A DNA stretch of 64,000 nucleotides from Terriglobales bacterium (lineage in GTDB: Bacteria > Acidobacteriota > Terriglobia > Terriglobales > Acidobacteriaceae). The stretch covers positions 183,520-247,519 of the forward strand of contig JAICSO010000005.1 in assembly GCA_025936825.1 (NCBI GenBank), written 5' to 3'. Of the stretch, positions 25,525 to 34,358 are shown one piece after another. Position 1 is the stretch's first letter, and every line of letters begins with the position of its first letter. Below the pieces are notes generated by a model. It did not search any database, was not told the origin of the DNA, and saw nothing but the letters and a program-made list of their open reading frames with translations. The translations under genes and the position numbers were made by a program.

Positions 25525-26775
25525 CTAGTGCGTTGAAGGCCCGAGTTGGTTCTCCTCGCGCAATCCGGGCACGTGACCCGCTTTTTCGCGCTCGAGTCGA
25601 GAGAGGTTCTCGAATTGAGCGAGTTCCCGCGCGTTCCCCTCCGGGTCGTGGAGTTCGCCATACACCTGGGCCAAGAGGTAGTGAGGCTGTGCCGCCGTGG
25701 GTTCGGCGTCGATGGCAGCAAGAAGTTCAGCCCGTGCGTTTTCGGGATCCTTCTGCCCGCGATAACATTCACCCAAAAGCAGGTGTACCTGTGGCAATTT
25801 GGGTTGTGCCTTTTCCGCGGTACGCAAATATCGGCAGGCTTCGGGAAAGCGTTGTTGGTGTACGGAGATGTCGCCCAGGTAAAGATTAATTAATGGATCC
25901 TCCGGGCTTTCGGCGAAAGCCTGCAGGAATTCAGGTTCTGCACTCTCTAGATCATGTTGCACCCAGTACGCGACTCCAATCGAGAAATGGATTCCGGGCG
26001 CGTCGGGACGTTTGGCTAGGGCCGCTTTGTACTCGGTAATGGCGTCCGTATATTGTTTTTCCCCGGCATAAATCTCTCCCATCAATGCGTGGAGTTGGAA
26101 AGAATCGGGATCAAGCTGCTTGAGCTTTTCAATCGCTTGTAGCGAGGCATTGGTATGCATGCGCGCCAATTCGTAGTAAGCATCCGCGTCGTTGGGGTTG
26201 GCAGCGACTGCCTGGTCAAGTTGTGCGATGGCGTCGTCGGTGTGGCCCGAAGTTCGCAGCGCCAAGGCAAGATAGTACCGGCAACGTGGGTGCGGCTTGG
26301 CTGTCGCAAGCTCACGTTCGAAACTCTGGATTGCATCGACGGAGTCGTTCTTGCCGATGTATGAAACCCCCAGGAAAAAGTTAACCTGGGGATACTGCGG
26401 GTCATGTGCTAGTACGTTGCGGAAGTGGGCAATGGACTCGTCAAACTTCAGCTGGGTTTGTTCCAGGACTCCCAGGCGTTTGAGAATCTCAGGATCATCC
26501 GGGCTGATCGCGAGGGCGCGCTGGTAAATCTGCGCGGCGGCCGGATAATTGCCTGATTTCTCGCTGGCCCGCGCCTGGTCCAGTAGAACGCTCACCGGTG
26601 TCTGAGCGGACGTGGTCGTCGACCAGAGAATACAGGCTAATGCTGGTGCCAACAGACTGCCAGTGCGCCACGCCACCCGCCAAGATATTGGGAAGAAGCA
26701 AGTCACCAGGAATGATGGGTCAGGCGAAGCCACGTCAGTTTCGTTTCCTATTGCCAGACGAGAACATCTGGACAT
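25525..26775 (-). CDS. Exported TPR-repeat protein (416 residues)
   Basis: The N-terminus carries a hydrophobic segment (about residues 37-57) after a longer polar lead, consistent with a signal peptide or membrane anchor. Tetratricopeptide units then run almost to the end, for example LLDQARASEKSGNYPAAAQIY, DADAYYELARMHTNASLQAI, GIHFSIGVAYWVQHDLESAE and VHLLLGECYRGQKDPENA. The ATG at 26775 lies six bases after the stop of the upstream regulator, so translation is probably coupled. The ASPIC/UnbV gene follows after 30 bases. Regulator, TPR protein and ASPIC/UnbV protein therefore look like one transcription unit. Confidence 0.8.
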   Translation of the reverse strand: MSRCSRLAIGNETDVASPDPSFLVTCFFPISWRVAWRTGSLLAPALACILWSTTTSAQTPVSVLLDQARASEKSGNYPAAAQIYQRALAISPDDPEILKRLGVLEQTQLKFDESIAHFRNVLAHDPQYPQVNFFLGVSYIGKNDSVDAIQSFERELATAKPHPRCRYYLALALRTSGHTDDAIAQLDQAVAANPNDADAYYELARMHTNASLQAIEKLKQLDPDSFQLHALMGEIYAGEKQYTDAITEYKAALAKRPDAPGIHFSIGVAYWVQHDLESAEPEFLQAFAESPEDPLINLYLGDISVHQQRFPEACRYLRTAEKAQPKLPQVHLLLGECYRGQKDPENARAELLAAIDAEPTAAQPHYLLAQVYGELHDPEGNARELAQFENLSRLEREKAGHVPGLREENQLGPSTH

Positions 26776-26781
26776 TGCGAA

Positions 26782-28089
26782 TTACCGGATTCGGCGTACC
26801 GCGATCAGAGTAGTCGAGTTGGGAGCACCCGACTCGGTGCGCGAGCGAATCAAAGCCTCAAACCAAACGTTGTCATTCACGGTTTCCGAAACCTGTATTT
26901 TGAGCGCGCGTTGCAACTCGTGCCGGTTCTCCGCATCCATCAGAAATCGGCCGGCGGCTTCCGTTCCTTCCTGCTGAAGGCCCTGCAAAATCAGAATGCT
27001 TCCATCGTGCGTCATGTTGGGCAGGAGCGAGATAGTTGCGTAATCCTCTCCCTCCATCCCCGTCCATCGTAGCCCCTGGTATTGCGCTTGTTCCCCCGCT
27101 AGCGGATGAGTGTTGGAAAACGCTTTGATGCTCTTACCGACGGCCGCCTCGGTTTCGCGAAAGTTCAGCTTGTCTTGGAAGAGCGCAACCCATGGGTTCG
27201 ACGCTGGACTGCCGATGAAAACATAGTTCTCGCGATCCAGGTCCCGCACTTTCAAGTCCTTCGCCGAACGTACAAAGACCTGCTTCTGCAACGGGCCCGC
27301 CACCTTCACCAGAGAAACCGCATCTGCGACGTCGGCAAACGAAGTAAGAGTGGAATTTGAAATGTAATCGTCAAAGGTCGACCCGAATTCTCCAAGCTTG
27401 GAGATCGCCGATTTCTGGGGGAAGTCGCGATGGATGTATTGGTCGAGAGAGCCGCGCTGTCCCGAAAGAATCCGCATCATGCCATAGTTGCCGTCGGCAA
27501 CCACAATAACGGTTTGGTGCCTTGCGTCGAAGATTTGTGAGAAGGGCCATGGCGGCGCCGCGACCGGTACAACAGCGCGGTGAACGCCATTCTGCGATCG
27601 ATAAAGAATTGCCGCGCAACTAACGACCAGAATTCCGCAAAGCGCCCACGGCAATACCGATGCAATAGTCCAAGACCTGACCTGCACCGTCTCGGCGACC
27701 GCCACTGTTGTGTTTTCTGCAACTTTGGCGTTTCTGAAGACCGGAGCATACGATCCCCTGGGTATTTCCACGATCAGCTTTTCTTCGCGCCCAACTCCAT
27801 CGAAATACTCGTGGAGTTTGAGGCGCAACTGCCGCACATGCACCCGGACTGAACTGTCCTCCAACGGGGTGTATCCGGCAGGCTTGCGAAATAGCGTCTC
27901 GCCGATATGCTGCTCGGTCAGTTCGTGGGCGCATCCTCCAATGGTCTGCTCCGCGAGATATTGGAGCAGTTCTCGTAATCGCCCACTCTTCTGAAAGGGT
28001 GGACTGGAAACGATCCTCTGAACGAGAAGCCGCCGCTCGTCATTCAGAGGAGCATCGATGACTACGGGTTGAGGCGCTGCGGTACTCAT
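26782..28089 (-). CDS. Membrane-bound ToxR/CadC-like winged-helix regulator
   Basis: Residues about 15-117 form a winged helix of the OmpR/ToxR type: LRELLQYLAEQTIGG, then LTEQHIGETLFRK, SSVRVHVRQLRLKLHEYF as recognition helix, and the wing EIPRGSYAPVF. One membrane helix follows (about 141-163, ending ILVVSCAAILY). The remaining 270 residues would be periplasmic and contain ADGNYGMMRIL and ENYVFIGSPASNPWVALFQ; I do not recognise this as a named sensor domain. Such proteins bind DNA while anchored and respond to periplasmic cues. The gene is divergent from a TonB-dependent receptor and leads the TPR-ASPIC/UnbV unit, so both are likely targets. ATG at 28089 was chosen over GTG at 28140 because only the later start gives a compact N-terminus. 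Confidence 0.8.
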   Translation of the reverse strand: MSTAAPQPVVIDAPLNDERRLLVQRIVSSPPFQKSGRLRELLQYLAEQTIGGCAHELTEQHIGETLFRKPAGYTPLEDSSVRVHVRQLRLKLHEYFDGVGREEKLIVEIPRGSYAPVFRNAKVAENTTVAVAETVQVRSWTIASVLPWALCGILVVSCAAILYRSQNGVHRAVVPVAAPPWPFSQIFDARHQTVIVVADGNYGMMRILSGQRGSLDQYIHRDFPQKSAISKLGEFGSTFDDYISNSTLTSFADVADAVSLVKVAGPLQKQVFVRSAKDLKVRDLDRENYVFIGSPASNPWVALFQDKLNFRETEAAVGKSIKAFSNTHPLAGEQAQYQGLRWTGMEGEDYATISLLPNMTHDGSILILQGLQQEGTEAAGRFLMDAENRHELQRALKIQVSETVNDNVWFEALIRSRTESGAPNSTTLIAVRRIR

Positions 28090-28392
28090 GGGGAGCGACG
28101 TGGCTGCCGCTGAGGTGGACCAGTGCAGGAATAGTACCACACCAGATTACGACATCAATTCGGCTGGAAATCTCGCAGCCCGGTCAGGAATCTGCACCTG
28201 CAAATGATCTAAAAGCTTTGGATTCTTATGTGAATCACCATGAATTTACAAGCTAATCCCTTTTCTTGCTCTCAACGACAGGCGTTACACTGTGCCAACG
28301 AAGATTGCAGGTTTAGCTTTTCGTGGGTATGAGTTTCCGTAGATGAGCTATGGAAGAGCGGAGAAAGCTTTTCCCTAAGCCAGGAGGCCGGA
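28090..28392. promoter_or_regulatory. Divergent intergenic region, regulator / TonB-dependent receptor
   Basis: This gap lies between the start codons of two divergent genes and must hold both promoters and probably the binding site of the winged-helix regulator. TACACT near 28287 could be a -10 hexamer for the receptor, but no convincing -35 accompanies it. The receptor has a perfect AGGAGG Shine-Dalgarno site at 28382-28387. I see no open reading frame and no clear long palindrome here. Confidence 0.4.
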
Positions 28393-31300
28393 GTGAAAGA
28401 CTTTTCTCGTCTGCTATTCGTGTCTGCGTTGCTCGCCGCGGCTCTTGTCGTTTCTGCTTCCGGACAGACAACCAACGGAAACATTCAAGGCACGGTTGTT
28501 GATCCCAGCAATGCTGCGGTTGCCGGTGCCACCGTCACGGCCAGGAACCTGGGCACGGGGCTGACCATTGCGGCGACGACCACGGGCGCCGGTGTCTATG
28601 CGTTACCCAACCTTCCGCCTGGCTCCTATGAGATTACGGTTGAGATGAGTGGCATGAAGAAGTATGTACGAGAGGGAGTCACAGTAGCGACCAACAGCAC
28701 CGTTGGTTTGGACGTGCAACTACAAGTGGGTTCGGCGACAGAGTCTGTCACCGTTAGCTCCGATGCCGCGCAATTGGAAACTGAGACCTCGGATATTGGA
28801 TCCACGGTCCAGAACAGTCTGGTCGCGAACCTGCCGCTGGAAGTGTCAGGCACAATCCGCAACCCGGTTCAGTTCATCACATTGGTGCCCGGGTTCGTCG
28901 GCAATGTGGGCAACGATCCCGGCAGCAACTCGACGGATGATTTCAAAGTCAATGGCGGGCAGATGGGGGGCACCGACGTGCTGGTGGACGGCGTATCGAT
29001 CTCCCTCGTATCGCCGAATACCCAGTGGAATAAGGGCGTTTCCGCGGAAGCGGTGCAGGAATTTAAGGTGTTGCAGAGCAACTTCGCGCCTGAGTTCGGC
29101 GAATCCGGCGACGGCATCGTCAACCTGACGATGAAATCGGGCACCAATGACTTCCACGGCTCTGCCTACGACTTCCTCAGAAATCGTGCTTTAGATGCGC
29201 GGTCGTGGACGCTCAACACCCAGAACAGCTTCAATGCCTCGCATGGCGTGCCGCTTGAACCTAAGCCAGTAGATACTCAAAACGACTTTGGGGTTACCGT
29301 CGGCGGCCCGGTCTACCTCCCTCACCTTTACAACGGCAAAAACAAAACGTTCTTCTTTTTCGATTACGAAGGATTCCGTTTTCACACAGGAAACTCCGGT
29401 CCGACCAGCTATATTCCGGAAGCTTTTCGGAACGGCGATTTTTCCGCACTGTTGCCGGCGACTCAGCTGTATGACCCCGTCACCCACAACGCTATCCCGG
29501 GAAACATCCTTAGCAATGATCCCAACTACACGCCAAGCGCAGTGATGACCAAGGTCTTCTCATTGCTCCCGGCCACTACCGGCGCATTGACGAACAATGT
29601 ATTCGACCGCTCGACTTCAACCACACAAGCGAACTTGTGGGATCTCAAGATCGACCAGAACATTTCTGCCAAGCAGCGCCTCTCGTTTGGCTTTGACTAT
29701 GACAATACAAAAACTGGCGGCAGCTCGATTTTGGCACCTTTCCTCGGTTCCCAAACCCCGCAAGACACTCGCTATGCAAGGTTCAGCCACAACTACATCT
29801 TCACTCCAACTGTAGTGAATCAGTTCCTGGTGGGATTTAGCCGCCGCTTCAGGACAGAGGCATCGAATGGTCTGGGCCAGAATTGGCCGCAAAAGCTGGG
29901 CCTTACGGGCGTAGCCGACACGACCTTCCCCTGCATCAAGTTCATCGGAACGAATTATCAGGACAACCTGAACAACTGCGGTGACTCGCAGTTTGCCGAC
30001 AACGTGTATCAGGTCGACGACTCATTGAGTATCGTTCGCGGAAAACACACTTTCAAGTTCGGAGGCGGGCTTCGCGCGCTGCAATTTAACACTCGTCGGC
30101 TAACGCAGTCCTCGGGCGAATTCCATTTTGATGCCCCCGAAACCAGTTCGACGGGCACGAGTGGCGGCACCGGTGGATATGCTGTCGCCAGCGCGCTATT
30201 TGGGCTAGTCGATAACGGCACCCTGAATTACGGTCACACTCTCGGCGTTCGCTACAAAGATTTCTCGTTCTACGGCCAGGACACCTATAAAGCGACCTCG
30301 CATCTGACGTTGAATTACGGTTTGCGGTATGACCTGGACCGGCCAGCCCGGGAATCGCAGGATCGCTTTTCCCAAGTGGACCCCAACCTCCCGAACCCTG
30401 GTGCGGGCGGCATTCTAGGCGCGTACACGTATTACGGCAAGGGCCCGGGGCGTAACGGGAAAACACGCCTTCAGGACACTTATACCAAGGCCTTTGGTCC
30501 GCGCCTGGGGTTTGCGTACAGCATCAATGACAAGACCGTCCTGCGGGGTGGATACGGAATATTCTACGAGCCGCTCAAAGAGGGATCGTTCGCCGATCAA
30601 GACGCGTTGGGATTCTTTAACATCGAGAACCTAAGCTTCGGTAACGGCGCGCCATTCTCGATCGATAGCGGCTTCCCGCATATCCAGCCTCCGTCTGGCC
30701 CGTTCACACCGGAAGGACAAAATGGGAATGGCGGAGTGCTATTGGTGCCGCGGAACAGCGGAAGACCTGCCGACATTCAGTCGTGGAATCTCGATATCCA
30801 GCGGCAGATCACGAAGAACTTGCAAGCCAGCGTCGCGTATGTGGGTTCGAAGGGAACTCATCTTCCGGCGCTGAACGTTATTCCCAACCAAGTGAATCCG
30901 CAGTTTCTTGCGTTGGGCGGCGATCTCACCATGGATTCCAGTTGCTTGGCAGCCGCGACTTGCCCAAACGCTATTGCCGCCGGCATTACGCTTCCATACG
31001 CCGGTTTCACCGGGCCGATCAATCAGATATTGCGGCCGTTTCCCCAGTACGGCGACTTTAATCAGGAGGACAACTCGTTCACGCCAGACCGCACTGGCAA
31101 CTCAACTTACCATGCCATGCAGGCGCAGGTGAACAAGCGGTTTGCAGAGGGGTTGAGTTTCCTGGTCTCTTATACGATTTCGAAGAACATTACCGACGCG
31201 GACTCCTCCGGGCCCGGCGTCGCCGGTTTCATGGGTGCGAACGCCTGGATCGGGCAGAACTCGTATGACCGGCGAGCGGAAAAAGCTGTAAGCGAACTCG

Positions 31301-31944
31301 ATACGCCGCAAAGCCTGGTAGCGAGCTTCTTCTATGAACTTCCCATGGGACGTGGCAAGCCGCTCTTAAATTCGGGAGGAGTAGCGAGCCGGATTGTGGG
31401 TGGTTGGTCCGTGTCCGGAATTCTGTCGTACCAGTCTGGGATTCCAACGGCAGTTTACGCGCCTTGCGGTGGCACAGCAGGCGATGTTCTGTTCGCCGGA
31501 TGTCACTTCACCGGCAGCGCCCGGGTCGACGTGATTCCTGGGGTGAAGCAGACCAACGGCCGAGGCCTGAATCCCTTTACCACGCCTTTCTACAATGCCA
31601 ATGCTTTTGCGGCGCCTGCTCCACTGACCTTTGGCAATGAGCCCAGAACTCTGGCCAGTGCTCGCACCTTCGGCGGGCGTAATGAAAACATCACTATCGG
31701 CAAGAAAACGGGCTTGGTTGGCGAGCGGGTGGTGCTTGATTTCCGGGCTGAGTTCTTCAACATATTCAATCGCCACATTCTGCAGCAACCCGGCGGTCCG
31801 GGTGGCTTCGGCCCGCAACTAGGCACGCCGTTTGTGCCTGCCGATACTGGTCCGAATCCGCAGGCATTTGCCAGCGGCTTTGGCGCCGTCACTCAAGCAA
31901 GTGGACCTCGCACCATTCAATTTGGGTTGAAGATCGAATACTGA
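28393..31944 (+). CDS. TonB-dependent receptor, Oar-like
   Basis: The 1183-residue product has a signal peptide ending in VSASGQ, then a carboxypeptidase-regulatory-like beta-sandwich (GNIQGTVVDPSNAAVAGATV to about residue 110), a plug region (about 120-230) and a 22-strand-type barrel ending in IQFGLKIEY with an aromatic C-terminus. The architecture is that of the Oar-like receptors common in Acidobacteriota, thought to import oligosaccharides or other large substrates across the outer membrane with TonB energy. No SusD partner is present. GTG start at 28393 with AGGAGG five bases upstream. It is followed by a hairpin and then by four sugar-related genes on the same strand, and is divergent from a membrane-bound regulator. 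Confidence 0.92.
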   Translation: MKDFSRLLFVSALLAAALVVSASGQTTNGNIQGTVVDPSNAAVAGATVTARNLGTGLTIAATTTGAGVYALPNLPPGSYEITVEMSGMKKYVREGVTVATNSTVGLDVQLQVGSATESVTVSSDAAQLETETSDIGSTVQNSLVANLPLEVSGTIRNPVQFITLVPGFVGNVGNDPGSNSTDDFKVNGGQMGGTDVLVDGVSISLVSPNTQWNKGVSAEAVQEFKVLQSNFAPEFGESGDGIVNLTMKSGTNDFHGSAYDFLRNRALDARSWTLNTQNSFNASHGVPLEPKPVDTQNDFGVTVGGPVYLPHLYNGKNKTFFFFDYEGFRFHTGNSGPTSYIPEAFRNGDFSALLPATQLYDPVTHNAIPGNILSNDPNYTPSAVMTKVFSLLPATTGALTNNVFDRSTSTTQANLWDLKIDQNISAKQRLSFGFDYDNTKTGGSSILAPFLGSQTPQDTRYARFSHNYIFTPTVVNQFLVGFSRRFRTEASNGLGQNWPQKLGLTGVADTTFPCIKFIGTNYQDNLNNCGDSQFADNVYQVDDSLSIVRGKHTFKFGGGLRALQFNTRRLTQSSGEFHFDAPETSSTGTSGGTGGYAVASALFGLVDNGTLNYGHTLGVRYKDFSFYGQDTYKATSHLTLNYGLRYDLDRPARESQDRFSQVDPNLPNPGAGGILGAYTYYGKGPGRNGKTRLQDTYTKAFGPRLGFAYSINDKTVLRGGYGIFYEPLKEGSFADQDALGFFNIENLSFGNGAPFSIDSGFPHIQPPSGPFTPEGQNGNGGVLLVPRNSGRPADIQSWNLDIQRQITKNLQASVAYVGSKGTHLPALNVIPNQVNPQFLALGGDLTMDSSCLAAATCPNAIAAGITLPYAGFTGPINQILRPFPQYGDFNQEDNSFTPDRTGNSTYHAMQAQVNKRFAEGLSFLVSYTISKNITDADSSGPGVAGFMGANAWIGQNSYDRRAEKAVSELDTPQSLVASFFYELPMGRGKPLLNSGGVASRIVGGWSVSGILSYQSGIPTAVYAPCGGTAGDVLFAGCHFTGSARVDVIPGVKQTNGRGLNPFTTPFYNANAFAAPAPLTFGNEPRTLASARTFGGRNENITIGKKTGLVGERVVLDFRAEFFNIFNRHILQQPGGPGGFGPQLGTPFVPADTGPNPQAFASGFGAVTQASGPRTIQFGLKIEY

Positions 31945-31949
31945 CGCAG

Positions 31950-31984
31950 GCCCTGTTGCGGGCGACTCTGCAGCAGGGCTTTTG
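31950..31984 (+). terminator. Intrinsic terminator or attenuator after the TonB-dependent receptor
   Basis: GCCCTGTTGC at 31950-31959 pairs with GCAGCAGGGC at 31970-31979 through ten base pairs, one of them G-U, with a ten-base loop, followed by TTTT. It starts five bases after the receptor stop. As the same-strand sugar genes begin 60 bases on, it may only reduce read-through, giving more receptor than downstream enzymes. Confidence 0.65.
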
Positions 31985-32004
31985 CGTCGCCCCATAATAG
32001 CCAG

Positions 32005-34287
32005 ATGAGCCTCATCCATCGACGTGGCTTCATGAAAACTATGCTTGCCAGTGCTGCGGGATCCCCATTCGTGGACTCTTTGCGGGCGCGGGCAATCATG
32101 GCGACGGAACAGGAACCGACTCGCTCGTCTGCGGTTCTTGAACACGGAGATCAGCAGTTACGGATTTCCTCAGCTGGAGGGTCGTTGGCATTCCAGAACT
32201 TCGTGCGCGTCTCGAGCGAATGGCGGCCCGCGACTTTGCCCGATGTTCCGCTGGTCACAGGGCCCTCGTTTCCACTGCGCGCTTCCAGTGTCGCCAGGAA
32301 GGATGCTGCTGTAGTTTGCACAGGTTCCGCCATGGCCACAGGACTCGACGGAAACGCCGTCGTGTATGACTGGAGTTCCGAGATCACCGCACCTTCGACT
32401 GATGCGGCTCCGTGGTTTCGGTTCCGAACCACACTCCAACTGCCTCACGCGGTGCGGCTCAAGCAAGCCAGCCAGGTCGAGCCGCAGATCATCGTCTGGC
32501 TGAACTCGAACTCTACCTTGATGGAAGGCCAGTCGGGAAGTTGGCGGCGGGTTCTGTTGCAGCAGCCCACGCGTAACTCGCTAGGGACTTGGGGAAACGA
32601 TTTGCCGGCGCTCTATCTGCTCGACCAGAACGTCGGAATTGAAACTCTTATGTATTTCGATGTGGGCGAAATGGACTGGATGTCGATCGAGAATATTCCG
32701 CGATTTCTGGTCTATCGATGCTCCAGTGTGACTCGAATTCACAGTGACGGGACCCAGCGTCTTGGCGTCGGTCTGCTCGCTGACCAGGCCACCGGTGATG
32801 TGCTCCCGGCAGGGCCGGTGAAGTTTTCCTATTGGCTCTTGCAGCGTCCGGTCAGCGAATTGTTGACCGAACAGCAAGCCGTCCGTCGTTGGATGGAGGC
32901 TTTACTTCCTCTGTTCGAAGAGCGATTGACCTGGCCGCCCTGTGCCGGCAGCTGGAAAGATTACGCAACTGGCACGATCGGTGACCTGCAGCACAAAGCC
33001 GAGACGCAGGTTGAGGTCAATGGTCACACCGGGCTTCGTGCGTATGTTAAGGAAACCTCGAAATTATGGAAACAGCCGGCCAATAATTTCGAGTTAATGA
33101 CCGTGGCGGATGTGCTGTGGCCCTCCCTCCTTTATCTAACAGTGCATCCGTCCCCGGAATTTCAGAGCGAATGCCAGCAACTGATTCGCGACTTGCCCGG
33201 TTTCTATCATTCAGACACTCGCAGCATTAGCAATGATTTTGTGCGTCCGCCGGATGAGCGCGCAGACTCGTGGTATCCGTTCGAGAATGGTCTGGTCAAG
33301 TACCCGATGATAGGCAGCCTGGCTGGATCGAAGGAGGTTATCGCGGGTTTCCTCAGTGCTTTCGAAACTGCAGAAAAGATGGCGCGCGAGTACGACTACC
33401 TGTTCCCGATTTACTACGACGTCTCCACCCTTCGTGCCCAGGGGGCCGGCACCAATTACGCCATCGGCGGCCTATATGCATGGGCGGCATTAATTGCAAA
33501 CCGTTTGACTGGAGAAGCACGCTATCGCGAGGAAGCTCGCCGGGCGGTGCACGCGTTATGTACGGTGCCGGCAGACCGGTTGTTCCACGAGCCTCAGGAA
33601 CTTGCCTACGGTGCGCTCGCCGCTGCGGAACTGGGAATGCGTGAGCAGGCAGAGTACCTCCTCTATGAACAACTGCGGATGTTCTATTGGTACTCGGATC
33701 CAAGCCAGAAGACACACGACATCCGGGGCATGGTACAAGCCGCGGCTTCCATTCTGTATCCCGCGTTCAAAGAGAACGTGGAGGCCATTCTGCCATGGAC
33801 CGCCATTATGAAGCGGGGAATTGTGCTCGAAGGTCTGCTCCGCTTTATGGACCAGCAGCGCCGCAACAACTTCAGCTTCTTTCAGAACTGTTCTGGCGAC
33901 CGCAGCAATGTCGCGATGGCATTTATTCCATTTGAAAATCTTGGGACTCTGGAACTCGGCGGAGAGACCGGAAACGTCGGCAAGGAAATCTATGGGGCGG
34001 GCGAATGCATTTGGATGTACCTCATGTTCGAAGCTCTCGGTCAGGTGAGCGATCGTGAATTGATGCTGCTGAACCTCGATCTACTAGATAGCTTTGATAC
34101 CAAGCAATTTCCGCCGAAACGCCTCAACTTCATTCTTTATAACCCGACTCCAAAGACCCGGACGGGAACGATCAGCATTCCGTCGGCTCTCGGTGCAAAT
34201 TTCCGAATCAGCGAGAACAACAATGTTGTATCGGCAACATTGAATGTTCCGCCGCGGGCAGTGTTACGCCTGGCCGTAGATTTCTGA
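32005..34287 (+). CDS. Tat-exported helical-barrel protein, putative glycan-active enzyme
   Basis: The 760-residue product begins MSLIHRRGFMKTMLASAAG, a twin-arginine-like signal. An N-terminal beta-sandwich to about residue 280 is followed by an all-helical central part (FELMTVADVLWPSLLYL, NYAIGGLYAWAALIANRLTGEARYREEARRAVHAL, ELAYGALAAAELGMREQAEYLLYEQL) suggesting an (alpha/alpha)n barrel, and a short beta domain at the C-terminus (LNFILYNPTPKTRTGTISIP). The layout resembles large glycosidases or polysaccharide lyases, but I cannot name a family or catalytic residues. It is not obviously homologous to the Tat-exported protein at 16351. It lies between a receptor and a GH130-like gene, so a role in breaking down the imported glycan is likely (inference). 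Confidence 0.6.
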   Translation: MSLIHRRGFMKTMLASAAGSPFVDSLRARAIMATEQEPTRSSAVLEHGDQQLRISSAGGSLAFQNFVRVSSEWRPATLPDVPLVTGPSFPLRASSVARKDAAVVCTGSAMATGLDGNAVVYDWSSEITAPSTDAAPWFRFRTTLQLPHAVRLKQASQVEPQIIVWLNSNSTLMEGQSGSWRRVLLQQPTRNSLGTWGNDLPALYLLDQNVGIETLMYFDVGEMDWMSIENIPRFLVYRCSSVTRIHSDGTQRLGVGLLADQATGDVLPAGPVKFSYWLLQRPVSELLTEQQAVRRWMEALLPLFEERLTWPPCAGSWKDYATGTIGDLQHKAETQVEVNGHTGLRAYVKETSKLWKQPANNFELMTVADVLWPSLLYLTVHPSPEFQSECQQLIRDLPGFYHSDTRSISNDFVRPPDERADSWYPFENGLVKYPMIGSLAGSKEVIAGFLSAFETAEKMAREYDYLFPIYYDVSTLRAQGAGTNYAIGGLYAWAALIANRLTGEARYREEARRAVHALCTVPADRLFHEPQELAYGALAAAELGMREQAEYLLYEQLRMFYWYSDPSQKTHDIRGMVQAAASILYPAFKENVEAILPWTAIMKRGIVLEGLLRFMDQQRRNNFSFFQNCSGDRSNVAMAFIPFENLGTLELGGETGNVGKEIYGAGECIWMYLMFEALGQVSDRELMLLNLDLLDSFDTKQFPPKRLNFILYNPTPKTRTGTISIPSALGANFRISENNNVVSATLNVPPRAVLRLAVDF

Positions 34288-34358
34288 GGCACGTTCAGTT
34301 CTGGAAAGAAGTGGCGAATGAAAGCACGAGCTCCAAACCAAGAAAAGGATGACAGTCC

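Noticed and set aside
28373..28386. AAAGCTTTTCC palindrome just upstream of the receptor
   Set aside because: It is short, overlaps the Shine-Dalgarno region and is no stronger than chance matches elsewhere.
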